NCBI RefSeq assembly: GCF_014803405.1
Contig: NZ_JACYFG010000006.1
Location: 441,501 to 505,500, forward strand
Direction: 5' to 3'
Length of the DNA stretch: 64,000 nucleotides
DNA from: Pelagicoccus enzymogenes
GTDB lineage: Bacteria > Verrucomicrobiota > Verrucomicrobiia > Opitutales > Opitutaceae
Shown: positions 45,238 to 55,400 of the stretch, one piece after another
Layout of the letters: the number at the start of each line of letters is the position of its first letter
How positions within the stretch are numbered: the stretch's first letter is position 1
Notes under the pieces: model-generated
Told to the model about the DNA's origin: nothing
Seen by the model: the letters and a program-made list of their open reading frames with translations, nothing else
Databases searched by the model: none
Program-made: the position numbers and the translations under genes

Positions 45238-46668
45238 ATGTCTTTACTTCCACAGCATAAGTTTCGCTACGTGGCCGGGCTCTTCGTGCTCGCGGCGGGG
45301 GCTTACATTGGGCTCCGCTTCGTCGGGGCAAACTCCAACGAGCGCATTACCGTCCACAAGCAAGCTTCGCTTCCTTACGCCGATGCGGTCGAGGTGGCTC
45401 CCGGTTCCGAGTACTTCTATACCTGGGGCGTTACGGCCAGCCCACGCATGAAGGAGATAGCCAAGAACAGCGTAGAGAACCGCTACGGCGACACCTACGA
45501 GCAGACCTTCAGCGTGCTGGCCCAATTGACCAAAGACCTAGCCGAGGTAGGGCTCACCTTGCGCGACGTGGTCAATGTGCGAGCTTACATCGTTGCGGAC
45601 CCAGAACCGGACTTCGACGGTTGGAATCGCGCCTTCAAGCAATTCTTCGGCACCACGACTAACCCGCACAAGCCGGCCCGTACCACCGTGGGAATCTCCC
45701 GCCTCTTCCACTCCGACTACCGCGTGGAAGTAGAGTTCGTGGCCGTCTTCCCAGATGGACGTGGACCGCACACTGCAGGAACGCGACAGCATGAGCGCTA
45801 CACCCGCTTGAGTCGGACCGAAACCAGCGAGCGCTGGAAATCCTACGGTCGCCCCATCTGGCCCATGAGCACGGGCAAGGCAACGGTTGCGGATACGAGC
45901 ATGTTCTTCTCCTCTTCCGTAAGGCCTGCCTCCCTCATGCCGAATCCACCACCGGGATTTTTCATGTACGGGAATATCAGCCAGCAGTCTGCCTCCCTCT
46001 TCAAGCAAATGGGCAGCCAGTTGAAAGAGGCAGGGCTGGGCTTCGAGGACGTGTTCTTCATCCGAGCTTGCGTCTATCCGGGGAAAGATTCGATCAGCAA
46101 GAGCTTCGCTGCCTTCAATCAGGAATACAGCAAGTTCTTCAACAACGATCGTAATCCGAACCAACCGACGCGTACCGTGATGTCGACTCCCGGTTTCAAC
46201 TACCGAAACCAAAGCATCTCCATCGAGTACTACGCGGCGTATCCAGAAGACAGCGACAGGGAATTCGCGACTGCTCGCGCTTCGATCGGTTCCACTCCTG
46301 CCGTCGTCGATTCCAAGCCAATCGCGCCCGCTGGCGTCTCCGTGTCGGCCGACGCCAAGATGGTTTTTCTCGCGGGCAGCATTCCTTCGGTAGAAGGAGA
46401 CATGAAGGCCCAAGCAAGCTCCGCTCTCGAAGCGTTAAAGGCAAGGGTGGAGCTAGCTGGAGGCACCTTGGACGATCTGGTGCACGTGCGGGCCTACATC
46501 GCCGAGGGCGACCTAAAGACATTGGACAAGCGTATCGCCGAGTGGGAAGCGCTGTATCGGGAGACTTTTAGCGGTGAAAACGCCCCCGCCATCACCACCC
46601 TCCCAGTCGTTTCCATCGTCGGCAACGGAATCATTGAACTCGAGGGTGCAGCAGCCATACTTCCCTGA
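45238..46668 (+). CDS. Membrane-anchored protein with three tandem Rid (YjgF/UK114) domains
   Basis: A 476-residue protein. One N-terminal helix (YVAGLFVLAAGAYIGLRFVG) anchors or exports it. Three Rid-like repeats follow, about residues 40-180, 210-345 and 355-476. Repeats 1 and 2 keep the substrate-binding Arg (NPHKPARTTVGISRLFH; NPNQPTRTVMSTPGFN), but in repeat 3 it is Ile (NAPAITTLPVVSI). Rid proteins hydrolyse reactive enamines/imines to keto acids and ammonia, exactly what an amine oxidase would produce. Rid proteins are normally single-domain trimers of cytosol; a covalent, exported triple form is unusual. Confidence 0.85.
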   Translation: MSLLPQHKFRYVAGLFVLAAGAYIGLRFVGANSNERITVHKQASLPYADAVEVAPGSEYFYTWGVTASPRMKEIAKNSVENRYGDTYEQTFSVLAQLTKDLAEVGLTLRDVVNVRAYIVADPEPDFDGWNRAFKQFFGTTTNPHKPARTTVGISRLFHSDYRVEVEFVAVFPDGRGPHTAGTRQHERYTRLSRTETSERWKSYGRPIWPMSTGKATVADTSMFFSSSVRPASLMPNPPPGFFMYGNISQQSASLFKQMGSQLKEAGLGFEDVFFIRACVYPGKDSISKSFAAFNQEYSKFFNNDRNPNQPTRTVMSTPGFNYRNQSISIEYYAAYPEDSDREFATARASIGSTPAVVDSKPIAPAGVSVSADAKMVFLAGSIPSVEGDMKAQASSALEALKARVELAGGTLDDLVHVRAYIAEGDLKTLDKRIAEWEALYRETFSGENAPAITTLPVVSIVGNGIIELEGAAAILP

Positions 46669-46717
46669 TGTGCCAACCATCGACGCCACAAAGTCCGAAG
46701 ACCATCTAGAACGAGAG

Positions 46718-48130
46718 ATGCCAAAATCGCTGCTCAGCATGGCCACTATCGGTGGGCGTACTCAAGACACAGACGAGCGATTTGAGGTCATCAATCCGGC
46801 AACGGGCGCCGCGTTTTCCACGGCGCCCCTCTGCGGCGCTCCAGAACTAACGGCAGCGGTAACGTTCTGCAAGCGGGCCCAACCCCAGTGGGCTCAGTCC
46901 GAGAGAAATCGGCGAGGCGCCCTCCTTGCCTGCTCGCACGCCATTGCGCGAAAGCAGGAGGACTTGGCTAAACTCATTACCCTAGAGCAGGGAAAGCCTA
47001 TCGCGGAAGCCCGCAGCGAGGTTGCCTACGCTGCAGAAGTCTTCGCCGCCTACTCCGAGATGGAGGTCCCTAGCAAAGATCTGTCGAACGGAGAGACGAG
47101 CCGCACCCTACTCTTCAACAGACCTTACGGTATCGTCGGCCTGATCACACCTTGGAACTTTCCCATCGGCACCGCGGCGGTGAAGCTCGCCCCTGCCTTG
47201 CTCGCTGGAAACGCCGTGATCCTCAAACCCTCACCCATCGCTCCGCTATCCCCGCTTCTGCTCGGACGCATCCTCAAAGACCTCCTCCCCGCCGGGATCC
47301 TCAACACGCTTTCGGGGGACAAGAGCCTAGGGGAGCAGATAACCCGACATCCCGACATCCGAAAGCTTTCCGTCACGGGCTCTATCCCCACCGGGCAGGC
47401 GATCCTCTCTGAGGCTGCGGTTGAACTTAAGTCGGTTACCCTGGAGCTTGGCGGCAACGACCCCGCCATTTTACTGCCCGACTGCGACCCTCACGAGATC
47501 GCGGGGCAGCTCCTTGACTCAGCCTGGCGAAACGCTGGACAAGTTTGCAGCGCCATCAAACGCATCTACGTCCACCAATCCCGGCATAGCGAACTGATAG
47601 CGGCCCTTTCAAAACTGACGCCAAACTATAAAGTCGGATCCGGCATGGAGAGCGGCGTACGGATTGGCCCGCTCACAACAGAGTACTCAAGGGAACGACT
47701 GACTGAGCTTCTTCAAAGCGCCATAGCAGAGGGCGCCAAAGTAACGAAAGACTCCCGACCACTGCCCTCGCACGGTTATTTTTTCTCGCCCGCTATCGTA
47801 TCGGAAATCAGAGCAGATCATCCTTTGGTGCTCGAGGAGCAATTCGGACCCATCCTTCCAGTAGTTCCCTACCGAAACATCGACGAAGCTATCGAATGGT
47901 CGAACGCTACCAACTACGGCCTCTCCGCATCCGTATGGACAAAGTGCCCAAGCGTTGGATACGAAATCGCCTCCAAGCTCGAATGCGGTCGCGTCGGCGT
48001 TAACGGTCATCGCAGGGCAAAAGCCGCTGCCCCCTTCGGCGGATTCAAGCATTCCGGACTCGGTCGAGAACTCGGCTCCTGGGGCCTCGCTGAGATGTGC
48101 GAGTCTCAAGTCGTCAATATTTTCGAATAG
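46718..48130 (+). CDS. Aldehyde dehydrogenase (succinate-semialdehyde dehydrogenase-like)
   Basis: I use ATG at 46718 (MPKSLLSMATIGG); a GTG at 46670, directly after the Rid stop, is an alternative adding 16 residues. The 470-residue NAD(P)+ enzyme has GLITPWNFPIG, catalytic Glu in VTLELGGNDPAIL, catalytic Cys in AGQVCSAIKRIYVH, and LEEQFGPILPVVPY. No signal peptide: cytosolic. It converts an aldehyde from amine oxidation into the acid. Gabaldehyde (GabD)-like by overall motif, but the substrate is not fixed. Confidence 0.9.
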   Translation: MPKSLLSMATIGGRTQDTDERFEVINPATGAAFSTAPLCGAPELTAAVTFCKRAQPQWAQSERNRRGALLACSHAIARKQEDLAKLITLEQGKPIAEARSEVAYAAEVFAAYSEMEVPSKDLSNGETSRTLLFNRPYGIVGLITPWNFPIGTAAVKLAPALLAGNAVILKPSPIAPLSPLLLGRILKDLLPAGILNTLSGDKSLGEQITRHPDIRKLSVTGSIPTGQAILSEAAVELKSVTLELGGNDPAILLPDCDPHEIAGQLLDSAWRNAGQVCSAIKRIYVHQSRHSELIAALSKLTPNYKVGSGMESGVRIGPLTTEYSRERLTELLQSAIAEGAKVTKDSRPLPSHGYFFSPAIVSEIRADHPLVLEEQFGPILPVVPYRNIDEAIEWSNATNYGLSASVWTKCPSVGYEIASKLECGRVGVNGHRRAKAAAPFGGFKHSGLGRELGSWGLAEMCESQVVNIFE

Positions 48131-48169
48131 TTCAGCCTTCCGCACCACTCGAAACCTAGCCAACACCAA

Positions 48170-48183
48170 CAAAAAGATGTCTA
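48170..48183 (+). promoter_or_regulatory. Start-codon element CAAAAAGATGTCTA, gamma-glutamyltransferase
   Basis: The 14-mer spans the ggt start at 48177, within the operon rather than at its front. That position argues against a promoter role and for translation or mRNA processing. Confidence 0.6.
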
Positions 48184-49898
48184 CCTACTCAAGTGTCGCC
48201 ACTCTGGGCGCCATCTGCCTCGCTGCGACTCTCTTCGCGGCGCCGGAGCCGCCGATCTATAACAGCGCCTCCACCTCTCACCCGGAATCCGCCTTGCACG
48301 GAATGGTTTCGAGCCGCGAAAAGCTGGCAAGCGAAGCCGCCCTCGAAGTCCTCAAGAATGGCGGAAACGCCATCGATGCCGCAGTCACCCTGGGCTTCGC
48401 CATGGCCGTTACCACGCCACAGGCAGGCAACATCGGCGGGGGTGGTTTTATGATGATCCATTCCGCGGATACAAATTCGACGATAGCAATCGACTACCGG
48501 GAGAAGGCGCCGCTCGCGGCCACCAAAGACATGTTCCTCGACGAAAGCGGCAACGTGGACAAAGAGGTATCCCGCTACAGCCATCTGTCCGCTGGCGTTC
48601 CCGGTACGGTCGCAGGATTCGCTCTTGCTTTGGAAGAATACGGAACGATCAGCCTCTCCGAAGCGCTTGCTCCAGCTATCGACCTCGCGCAAAACGGCTT
48701 TCCGGTCAACGAGGACCTCTACCAGTCACTGAAGACCGCCAAGGCAAGAGTCGAGAAGCACGCCCCACACGCCCTGAAAAACTTCTACGACGAAAAAGGT
48801 GTCCCCTACCCACCGGGTCACATCATAAGGCTTCCCGAACTTGCGAAATCGCTGACGCTAATTTCCGAGCAAGGGCCAGACGCGTTCTACAAAGGCCCTA
48901 TCGCCGAACTGATCGTCAAGGACATGGAGGCGAACGGAGGCCTTATCACCAGGCAGGACCTCGAGCAGTACAAAGCTGTAGTTAGGAAACCGGTACGCGG
49001 CACCTACAAAGGATACGAGATCGTGTCCATGCCTCCTCCTTCCTCCGGCGGGGTACACATCGTACAAATCCTCAACATCCTCGAACCTTTCGACCTGAAG
49101 TCGAGCGGCCATAACAGCGCCAAGACGATACATCTTATGGCGGAAGCCATGAAGTACGCCTACGCCGACCGGTCGAAGCACCTCGGCGACAGCGACTTCA
49201 ATCCCATTCCCGTAGACTGGCTCACCTCCAAGGACTACGCGGCCGACATCCGCTCTCGCATGAACACCGAGAGAGCGACGCCCAGCGTAGACATCCTTCC
49301 CGGAGAGCCAATCCATGAGGGGCTAGACACCACAAACTACACTGTCATCGACAACCGCGGCAACGCCGTCGCCAATACCTACACCATCAACTTTACCTTC
49401 GGCTCAAAGATCATGCCACCTGGCACTGGCTTCTTTCTCAACAACGAGATGGACGATTTCTCCTCCAAGCCGGGCGTGCCCAACGCCTACGGTCTTATCG
49501 GCGGCGAGTTCAACTCCATCGAAGCGGAAAAACGCATGCTTAGCTCCATGAGCCCTACCCTCGTGCTCAAGGACGGAAAACCGTTCCTCCTCACCGGCAG
49601 TCGTGGCGGCAGCCAGATCATAACGGTCAGCCTTCAAGTGATCCTCAACGTTTTGGAACATGGGATGAACCTATCGGAAGCAGTATCCGCTTCTCGCATA
49701 CACCACCAATGGCTACCGGACGTACTGCGCATGGAGCGCGGCATCAGCGCGGACACTCAATCCCTGCTGAAGGAAATGGGGTACGAAATTCAGGAAGGGG
49801 GAGCCATGGGCACCGCAAATTCAGTCTCTCTTCAGGACGAGATCTTCTATGGAGCCGCCGATCCGCGCCGTCCCGACACTTTCGCCGTCGGATTCTAA
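48177..49898 (+). CDS. ggt: Gamma-glutamyltransferase
   Basis: The start MSTYSSVATLG (48177) with signal LGAICLAATLFAAP; the open frame begins earlier inside the ALDH gene. The 573-residue N-terminal nucleophile hydrolase has GNIGGGGFMMIH, the substrate Arg in IDYREKAPLA, the autoprocessing and catalytic Thr in LDTTNYTVIDNRGNAVANTY, and PSSGGVHIVQ. It releases glutamate from gamma-glutamyl compounds such as glutathione in the periplasm. It fits upstream of the dipeptidase, which takes Cys-Gly-type products. Confidence 0.95.
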   Translation: MSTYSSVATLGAICLAATLFAAPEPPIYNSASTSHPESALHGMVSSREKLASEAALEVLKNGGNAIDAAVTLGFAMAVTTPQAGNIGGGGFMMIHSADTNSTIAIDYREKAPLAATKDMFLDESGNVDKEVSRYSHLSAGVPGTVAGFALALEEYGTISLSEALAPAIDLAQNGFPVNEDLYQSLKTAKARVEKHAPHALKNFYDEKGVPYPPGHIIRLPELAKSLTLISEQGPDAFYKGPIAELIVKDMEANGGLITRQDLEQYKAVVRKPVRGTYKGYEIVSMPPPSSGGVHIVQILNILEPFDLKSSGHNSAKTIHLMAEAMKYAYADRSKHLGDSDFNPIPVDWLTSKDYAADIRSRMNTERATPSVDILPGEPIHEGLDTTNYTVIDNRGNAVANTYTINFTFGSKIMPPGTGFFLNNEMDDFSSKPGVPNAYGLIGGEFNSIEAEKRMLSSMSPTLVLKDGKPFLLTGSRGGSQIITVSLQVILNVLEHGMNLSEAVSASRIHHQWLPDVLRMERGISADTQSLLKEMGYEIQEGGAMGTANSVSLQDEIFYGAADPRRPDTFAVGF

Positions 49899-49916
49899 TC
49901 CACAACCAAGCATAAT

Positions 49917-51194
49917 ATGAAGAGATCCCTCTCATCCTTCCTTTTGGCGGCTATCGTCGCCGTTTCCCTTCTCGCCGACGATGTCGAACGCACGCCTCGG
50001 AACGATTGGACCGAGAACCAGCTCCGAGAGCTTGCTTGGGAGATCCACGACAACTGCCTCACCCTGGACACTCACATGGACGTGCCCATCGTGCTGAAGC
50101 GACCAGGCTTCGACATTTCGAAGGAGCACAGCTGGTACGAACACGCGAGCCAAGTTGACTTTCCACGCATGAAAAAAGGCGGCATGGACGGAGGATTCTG
50201 GGTGGTCTACGTTGGCCAAGGGCCGCTCACCCACGAGGGGCGAGCCAAAGCGATCTCCTCCGGTTTCGAGATAGCAGACCTCATTCACGCTACCGTGGAG
50301 AAGAACTCAGACCTCGCCGCCATCGCGACCACTCCAGAGGAAGCCAACGCCATCCGTAAATCCGGAAAACGCGTGGTCTTCATCGGCATCGAAAACGGCT
50401 ACACCATCGGCCGGAACCTCGACCTGCTCAAAGACTACTACGACAAGGGGGTTCGCTACTTCGGTGTGACCCACAGTAAAAACAACGACCTCGCCGACTC
50501 TTCCACCGACCCTGAAGGAAACCTCCACATGGGGCTTTCGGATCTGGGTCGCGCCGCCGTCGAGGAGTGCAACCGACTCGGCATCATGGTAGACATTTCC
50601 CATTCATCGGACAAGAGCGCCTGGGACATCCTCGAACTTTCAAAAACGCCGGTCATCGCCTCCCACAGCGGATGTTACGCCCGCTACCCTCACCCGCGAA
50701 ACCTCAACGACGCGCTCCTCAAGGAAATCGCTGCCCGCGACGGCGTCGTGCAAATGAACATGTTCAGCGCCTACATGATGGACGTCGAGCCGAACAAGGA
50801 ACGGTCAGAGGCGATGCGGGCATGGTTCGAGAAGTACCGCAACGGAGACGCGCTCAGCGAGGCCGAGCAAATCGAGGCGACAGAACAATACGTCGCCTTG
50901 CAGAAGAAGTACCCCAAACCGCTATCCACCGTGTCTGCCGTGGTCGATCACATCGACCACATGGTGAAAGTAATGGGGGTTGACCACATCGGCCTGAGCG
51001 GAGACTTCGACGGAGGCGGAGGCGTCAAGAACTCCATGGATATCGGCCAGATGATGCCCGTAACCATCGAAATGCTCAGACGAGGATACACCGAGGAGGA
51101 CTTAGAGAAATTCTGGGGAGCGAATGTCATGCGGGTGCTTCAGGCCTCCATCGACTACGCCGCGACGCTCCGAGAAGAAGCAGCTGAGGAATAA
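49917..51194 (+). CDS. Exported membrane dipeptidase (M19 family)
   Basis: A 425-residue protein with a signal peptide (SLSSFLLAAIVAVSLLADD). The zinc site is built from DTHMDVP (His-x-Asp), GIENGYTIG (Glu), VDISHSSDKSAWD and VIASHSGCYA (His); GLSGDFDGGGGV is also typical of renal dipeptidases. It cleaves L,L or L,D dipeptides, including Cys-Gly. It follows ggt by 18 bp, completing glutathione or gamma-glutamyl peptide breakdown. It is the last gene of the operon. Confidence 0.94.
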   Translation: MKRSLSSFLLAAIVAVSLLADDVERTPRNDWTENQLRELAWEIHDNCLTLDTHMDVPIVLKRPGFDISKEHSWYEHASQVDFPRMKKGGMDGGFWVVYVGQGPLTHEGRAKAISSGFEIADLIHATVEKNSDLAAIATTPEEANAIRKSGKRVVFIGIENGYTIGRNLDLLKDYYDKGVRYFGVTHSKNNDLADSSTDPEGNLHMGLSDLGRAAVEECNRLGIMVDISHSSDKSAWDILELSKTPVIASHSGCYARYPHPRNLNDALLKEIAARDGVVQMNMFSAYMMDVEPNKERSEAMRAWFEKYRNGDALSEAEQIEATEQYVALQKKYPKPLSTVSAVVDHIDHMVKVMGVDHIGLSGDFDGGGGVKNSMDIGQMMPVTIEMLRRGYTEEDLEKFWGANVMRVLQASIDYAATLREEAAEE

Positions 51195-51310
51195 GAGCCT
51201 CGCCAGCGCCAGCGTCACCAGAACGTTACAACTTTCAGATTTCCATCGCCAAAGTCCTGCTCTAGCTCAAGCGTAACCGTGCTCCCTCAAAAACGGACAC
51301 CGTTCGCCCT

Positions 51311-52447
51311 GTGAAACTAGCGCTTGTCACCGAAACGTATCCACCCGAAATCAACGGAGTCGCCATGACTCTGAGCCAGCTCGTCAGCGGCCTTCGCGAC
51401 AAGGGGCACCGAGTACAAGTCGTCCGGCCACTGCAAACGAGCGAGAAAGGCGACCCCAAAACGGAGCCTGACACCATCACCGTATTCGGTCTTCCAATAC
51501 CTCGCTACCCGGACTTACGATTCGGACTTCCGTCTCGAAACCGGCTCATACACGCCTGGCAATCCAATCGGCCAGATATCGTACACGTCGCGACGGAGGG
51601 TCCGCTAGGCCTGTCCGCCATTCGGGCGGCAAAGTCGCTCGGCATCCCCACAACCTCGACGTTCCACACGAACTTCCACAGCTACAGCGAGCACTACAAC
51701 GCCAAGTTCGCCACTCGTATCGTACTCGCCTTCTTGCGTTGGATACACAACCAAACCCGCTGCACCATGGCGCCCACCTTAGAGCTGGCTAAACAGCTGG
51801 CGGCAGAGGGGTTTCGCAACATGGAAGTCTTCGGCCGCGGGGTTAACCTAAAAGTATTCAATCCTCAGGCTCGCGACGAAAACCTGCGCCGGACCTGGGG
51901 TGCGGCTCCAGACACTCCCGTCTTCATCCACGTCAGCAGACTCGCAGCGGAGAAGAACTACGATCTCTTGCAGAAAGCGTATTCTGAAATCAGATACAGA
52001 CGACCCGACGCAAAGTTCGTCGTTATCGGAAGTGGTCCGATGGAGAAAAAGCTGAAGCAAGACCTCCCTTTCGCGACCTTCCCCGGTTCTATCCCATTGG
52101 AAAACCGACCAGAACTCGCCCGCTACTACGCCTCAGCTGACGCTTTCCTCTACCCGAGCAAAACCGAAACCTACGGCAACGTTGCCACTGAAGCCATGGC
52201 AAGCGGCAACGCGCTCGTCGCCTTCGACTACGCCGCGCCCGCTCAACACGTCCGACAAGGCCTTACCGGATTGATCTCAGCTCTCGACGACGACGCAGGT
52301 TTCGTGGCAAGTTCGCTCGCGGTCGCAACCGACGACTCGCTCCGCGAAAAGCTCGGGCAAGCTGCAGCCGCCTACGCTCCGGCCTTCGATTGGCAACCCA
52401 TCGTCGACCGCTTCGAGGCAATTCTCCTCCGGACAATCGCTTCCTAA
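51311..52447 (+). CDS. GT4-family glycosyltransferase
   Basis: A 378-residue GT-B enzyme. N-terminus LVTETYPPEINGVAMTL, middle TSTFHTNFHSYSEHYN, and the C-terminal nucleotide-sugar site SKTETYGNVATEAMASGNALVAFDYAA. This set resembles SqdX/PimB-type glycosyltransferases acting on diacylglycerol lipids, so it may make a glycolipid (sulfoquinovosyl- or mannosyl-type). It lies 116 bp after the dipeptidase and converges with the kinase gene (4 bp overlap). Confidence 0.88.
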   Translation: MKLALVTETYPPEINGVAMTLSQLVSGLRDKGHRVQVVRPLQTSEKGDPKTEPDTITVFGLPIPRYPDLRFGLPSRNRLIHAWQSNRPDIVHVATEGPLGLSAIRAAKSLGIPTTSTFHTNFHSYSEHYNAKFATRIVLAFLRWIHNQTRCTMAPTLELAKQLAAEGFRNMEVFGRGVNLKVFNPQARDENLRRTWGAAPDTPVFIHVSRLAAEKNYDLLQKAYSEIRYRRPDAKFVVIGSGPMEKKLKQDLPFATFPGSIPLENRPELARYYASADAFLYPSKTETYGNVATEAMASGNALVAFDYAAPAQHVRQGLTGLISALDDDAGFVASSLAVATDDSLREKLGQAAAAYAPAFDWQPIVDRFEAILLRTIAS

Positions 52448-55400
52448 TGTAAATGCTTCACCCCGCTGGGGTCGCCATTGTTTTCATGGAGATGGCGGTA
52501 CGTTTTCGAAATCGTTTCTTTCAAGTCATCTGGCTTGAAGGGCTTGGTAAGATAGCCATCCATGCCGGCGCCGAAACAGTTCTCCCTGTCCTCGCGCATG
52601 GCGTTCGCAGTCAGGGCAATGATTCTCGGACGCTTCTCTCCCCAACGCTTTATAATTTCGCGTGTGGCCTCCAAGCCATCCATCTCCGGCATCTGGATAT
52701 CCATGAACACGAGATCGTATTCATGTTCGCCAATCATGTTCACTGCCTCCAGCCCGTTCTGGGCAACTGAAATTTCATAGCCCATTTTCTTGAACAGGCG
52801 GTTCGCGACCTTCTGGTTGATGGCGTTATCCTCCGCCAAGAGAATACGCAGCGGCATCTGTTCGCCGAGCTTTACGCTTTCGTTCGAAACCTTCTTCACT
52901 CGCGGAGCTGCCTTGCCGCCCGCTTCTAACATGCGAGACCTGACGTTTTCCAGCTTGTATGGCTTCAGCAAGGACAGAGTATTTCCATCCGCATGCTCGC
53001 CCAAGTGCATACTGCCCAAGCGGCCTGTAAAGACGATGGTCAGTTCTTCGTTAGCCAAGCTCTTACGGATTCGCGTCTTCAACTCTTGGTACTCTAATCC
53101 ACCCAGTCCTGATTCTACGAATACAACCTCTGCGTCGGGTGCCTTGGCAACAAGGTCGTCCAGATCACCGATCTTCGTTCCCGATTGAACTTCCACCCCA
53201 AAAACCTCCAACTGGCTGGAGAGTGCCTCGCAACTGAAGCCATGGTGATCCAAAACGATCGCCTTGCGGGCCTCCAATACGTTCGGAGCCTTCGAGCTGC
53301 CTAGATCAAAGTCAAAGGACGCACGATTGAATGACACAGTGAAATGGAAGGTCGACCCTACGCCCTCCTCACTTTCGACCCACATGGAGCCGCCCATGAG
53401 CTCAGCCAAGTTTTTACTGATGGCGAGACCAAGCCCGGTGCCCCCATATTTACGGGTCGTCGAGGCATCGACTTGGCTGAAGGAACCGAAGAGTCGATCA
53501 ATTCGGTCCGCTGGAATTCCAATGCCCGTGTCGGTCACCTGGAAGTGCAAGATTACATCGTCGCCCTTCACATGGAAAGGATCGACACGCACGACAACCC
53601 CCCCCTTGGCGGTGAACTTGACCGCATTTCCGATCAGGTTAACGATCACCTGACGCAATCGCGTAGGATCGCCAAGCAGCGAACCCGGTATCTCGTTTCC
53701 GAATACATAGGAAATATCCAACCCTTTCTCGGTAGCCTGGATCGCAAGGGTATCGATCGCTTCCTCGATCGTGTCTCGCAAGTCGAACATGATGTTCTCG
53801 AGCTCGAGCTTGCCGGATTCGATTTTGGAAAAGTCTAGAATATCGTTGATGACAACAAGCAAGGCTTCGCTACTGGCCCGAATCGTATCCACGTAGTCTT
53901 GCTGTTCGTTCTCCAAAGCCGTCTCTGCAAGCAAACCTGTCATACCAATGATACCATTCATCGGCGTGCGAATTTCGTGCGACATGTTGGCAAGGAAGAA
54001 ACTCTTCGCTCGGTTCGCCTCCTCGGCTTCGCGCATCGTTGCCCGAAGCCTTTCTTCGGAACGCTTCTGCTCGGTCACTTCATGGAAGAACCAAACCCTA
54101 CCATAAGACTCTCCTAGCGGAGACGAAATGGGTATCGAGGTACGCTCAAATGTGCGGCCATCCGCAAATTCCAAGACATCCTTGAACGTCTCGCTTTCGT
54201 TTTCCGAGATCATCATGGCCCGCTCGAAAAAGGCCTTCGAGTCTTCCACCTGCTTGGACGCAACGCTCCAAATCTTCTCTGGACGCCCTACGTCCATCAA
54301 GTTGGTAGAGAGTCCCCAAATCTTGCAGAACCGTCGGTTAAAGTTGGATACAATGCCTCGTTCGTTGACGACTAGAATCCCGTCAGTGGCTGCCTCACTT
54401 TGGGCTTTGAGGACTGAATTGTAGCGCTTGAGTAGATTTTGCCTACGCTTGTTGTGCGTAACGTCGGTACCGGTCACGACAAGGGCGGAAACGCGCCCCT
54501 TCTCGTCCTTCACCGATACGGAACGGAAGTAGATATCGAGCTGACGGCCCGACTCCGTCATAACCTGCACGTCTCCTTGCCAGTGTCCGTATTCCAAGGT
54601 TTCTTGAAGGATCTTGTCGTAGACATGCTTTTCGCCAAAGAGAGCTTTCACGCCGCCCTTGTCGTTGAGCACATCGATGGTCTGGTAACCTACGATGTTG
54701 ACGAAAGAATTGTTGCGGTAGAGCGCTTCTCCTTCGCGATCCACCATTAAGACAAAGTCACTCGACGCCTCGACGGCAGCCGAAACCATGCGCAGCCGTT
54801 CCTCGGATTCCTTGCGCAGCGTGATGTCCTCGAAAATCCCATACCAAACGACCGTCTTGTCCGAACGCTTTTCAGGAATCGCCTTGGTTGCCACCCACTT
54901 TTGTCGACCGTTCGGGGTGTTGATGCGGTACTCGATGTGCAAAGGCGTGAGATGCTGACTGGAAACAGCAAGCGATTCGTAAACGCGCTCCAAATCCTCG
55001 ATACAAACCGCTCCCATCGCCACGGAAGCATCTTCCATGACCGCTGACGCCTCGACGCCGAGCAATTGCTGAACTTTCTCGCTGATATAAGGGAAACTGG
55101 GCGTACCACTCTCATCCATGGACAAGTGGAAGTAAACTCCGGGAACTTGATTGGAGAGTCGGTCGAGCTCATTGGTGCTTCGCTCAAGCTTGCTTTGCAC
55201 GCGCACCGCCTCTGTGACGTCGCGCAGACAGATCACGAAATCCCCATCTCGTGACGAAAATATGGATACAGAAAGCTCGGTCCTGACGCCCTCTGCGGAA
55301 ACCACCGATTCCTGGAAAACGGAGGGGGTCCCTTCCATGGCTTCCTCAAAATGTGAATCTAGGTCGAGATCGCTGAAGAAGGGAAACACGCTTTGCAATT

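Noticed and set aside
46574-46717. The longer aldehyde dehydrogenase start at 46574
   Set aside because: It lies inside the Rid gene and gives a Pro/Ser-rich N-terminus not seen in the family; ATG at 46718 or GTG at 46670 fits better.
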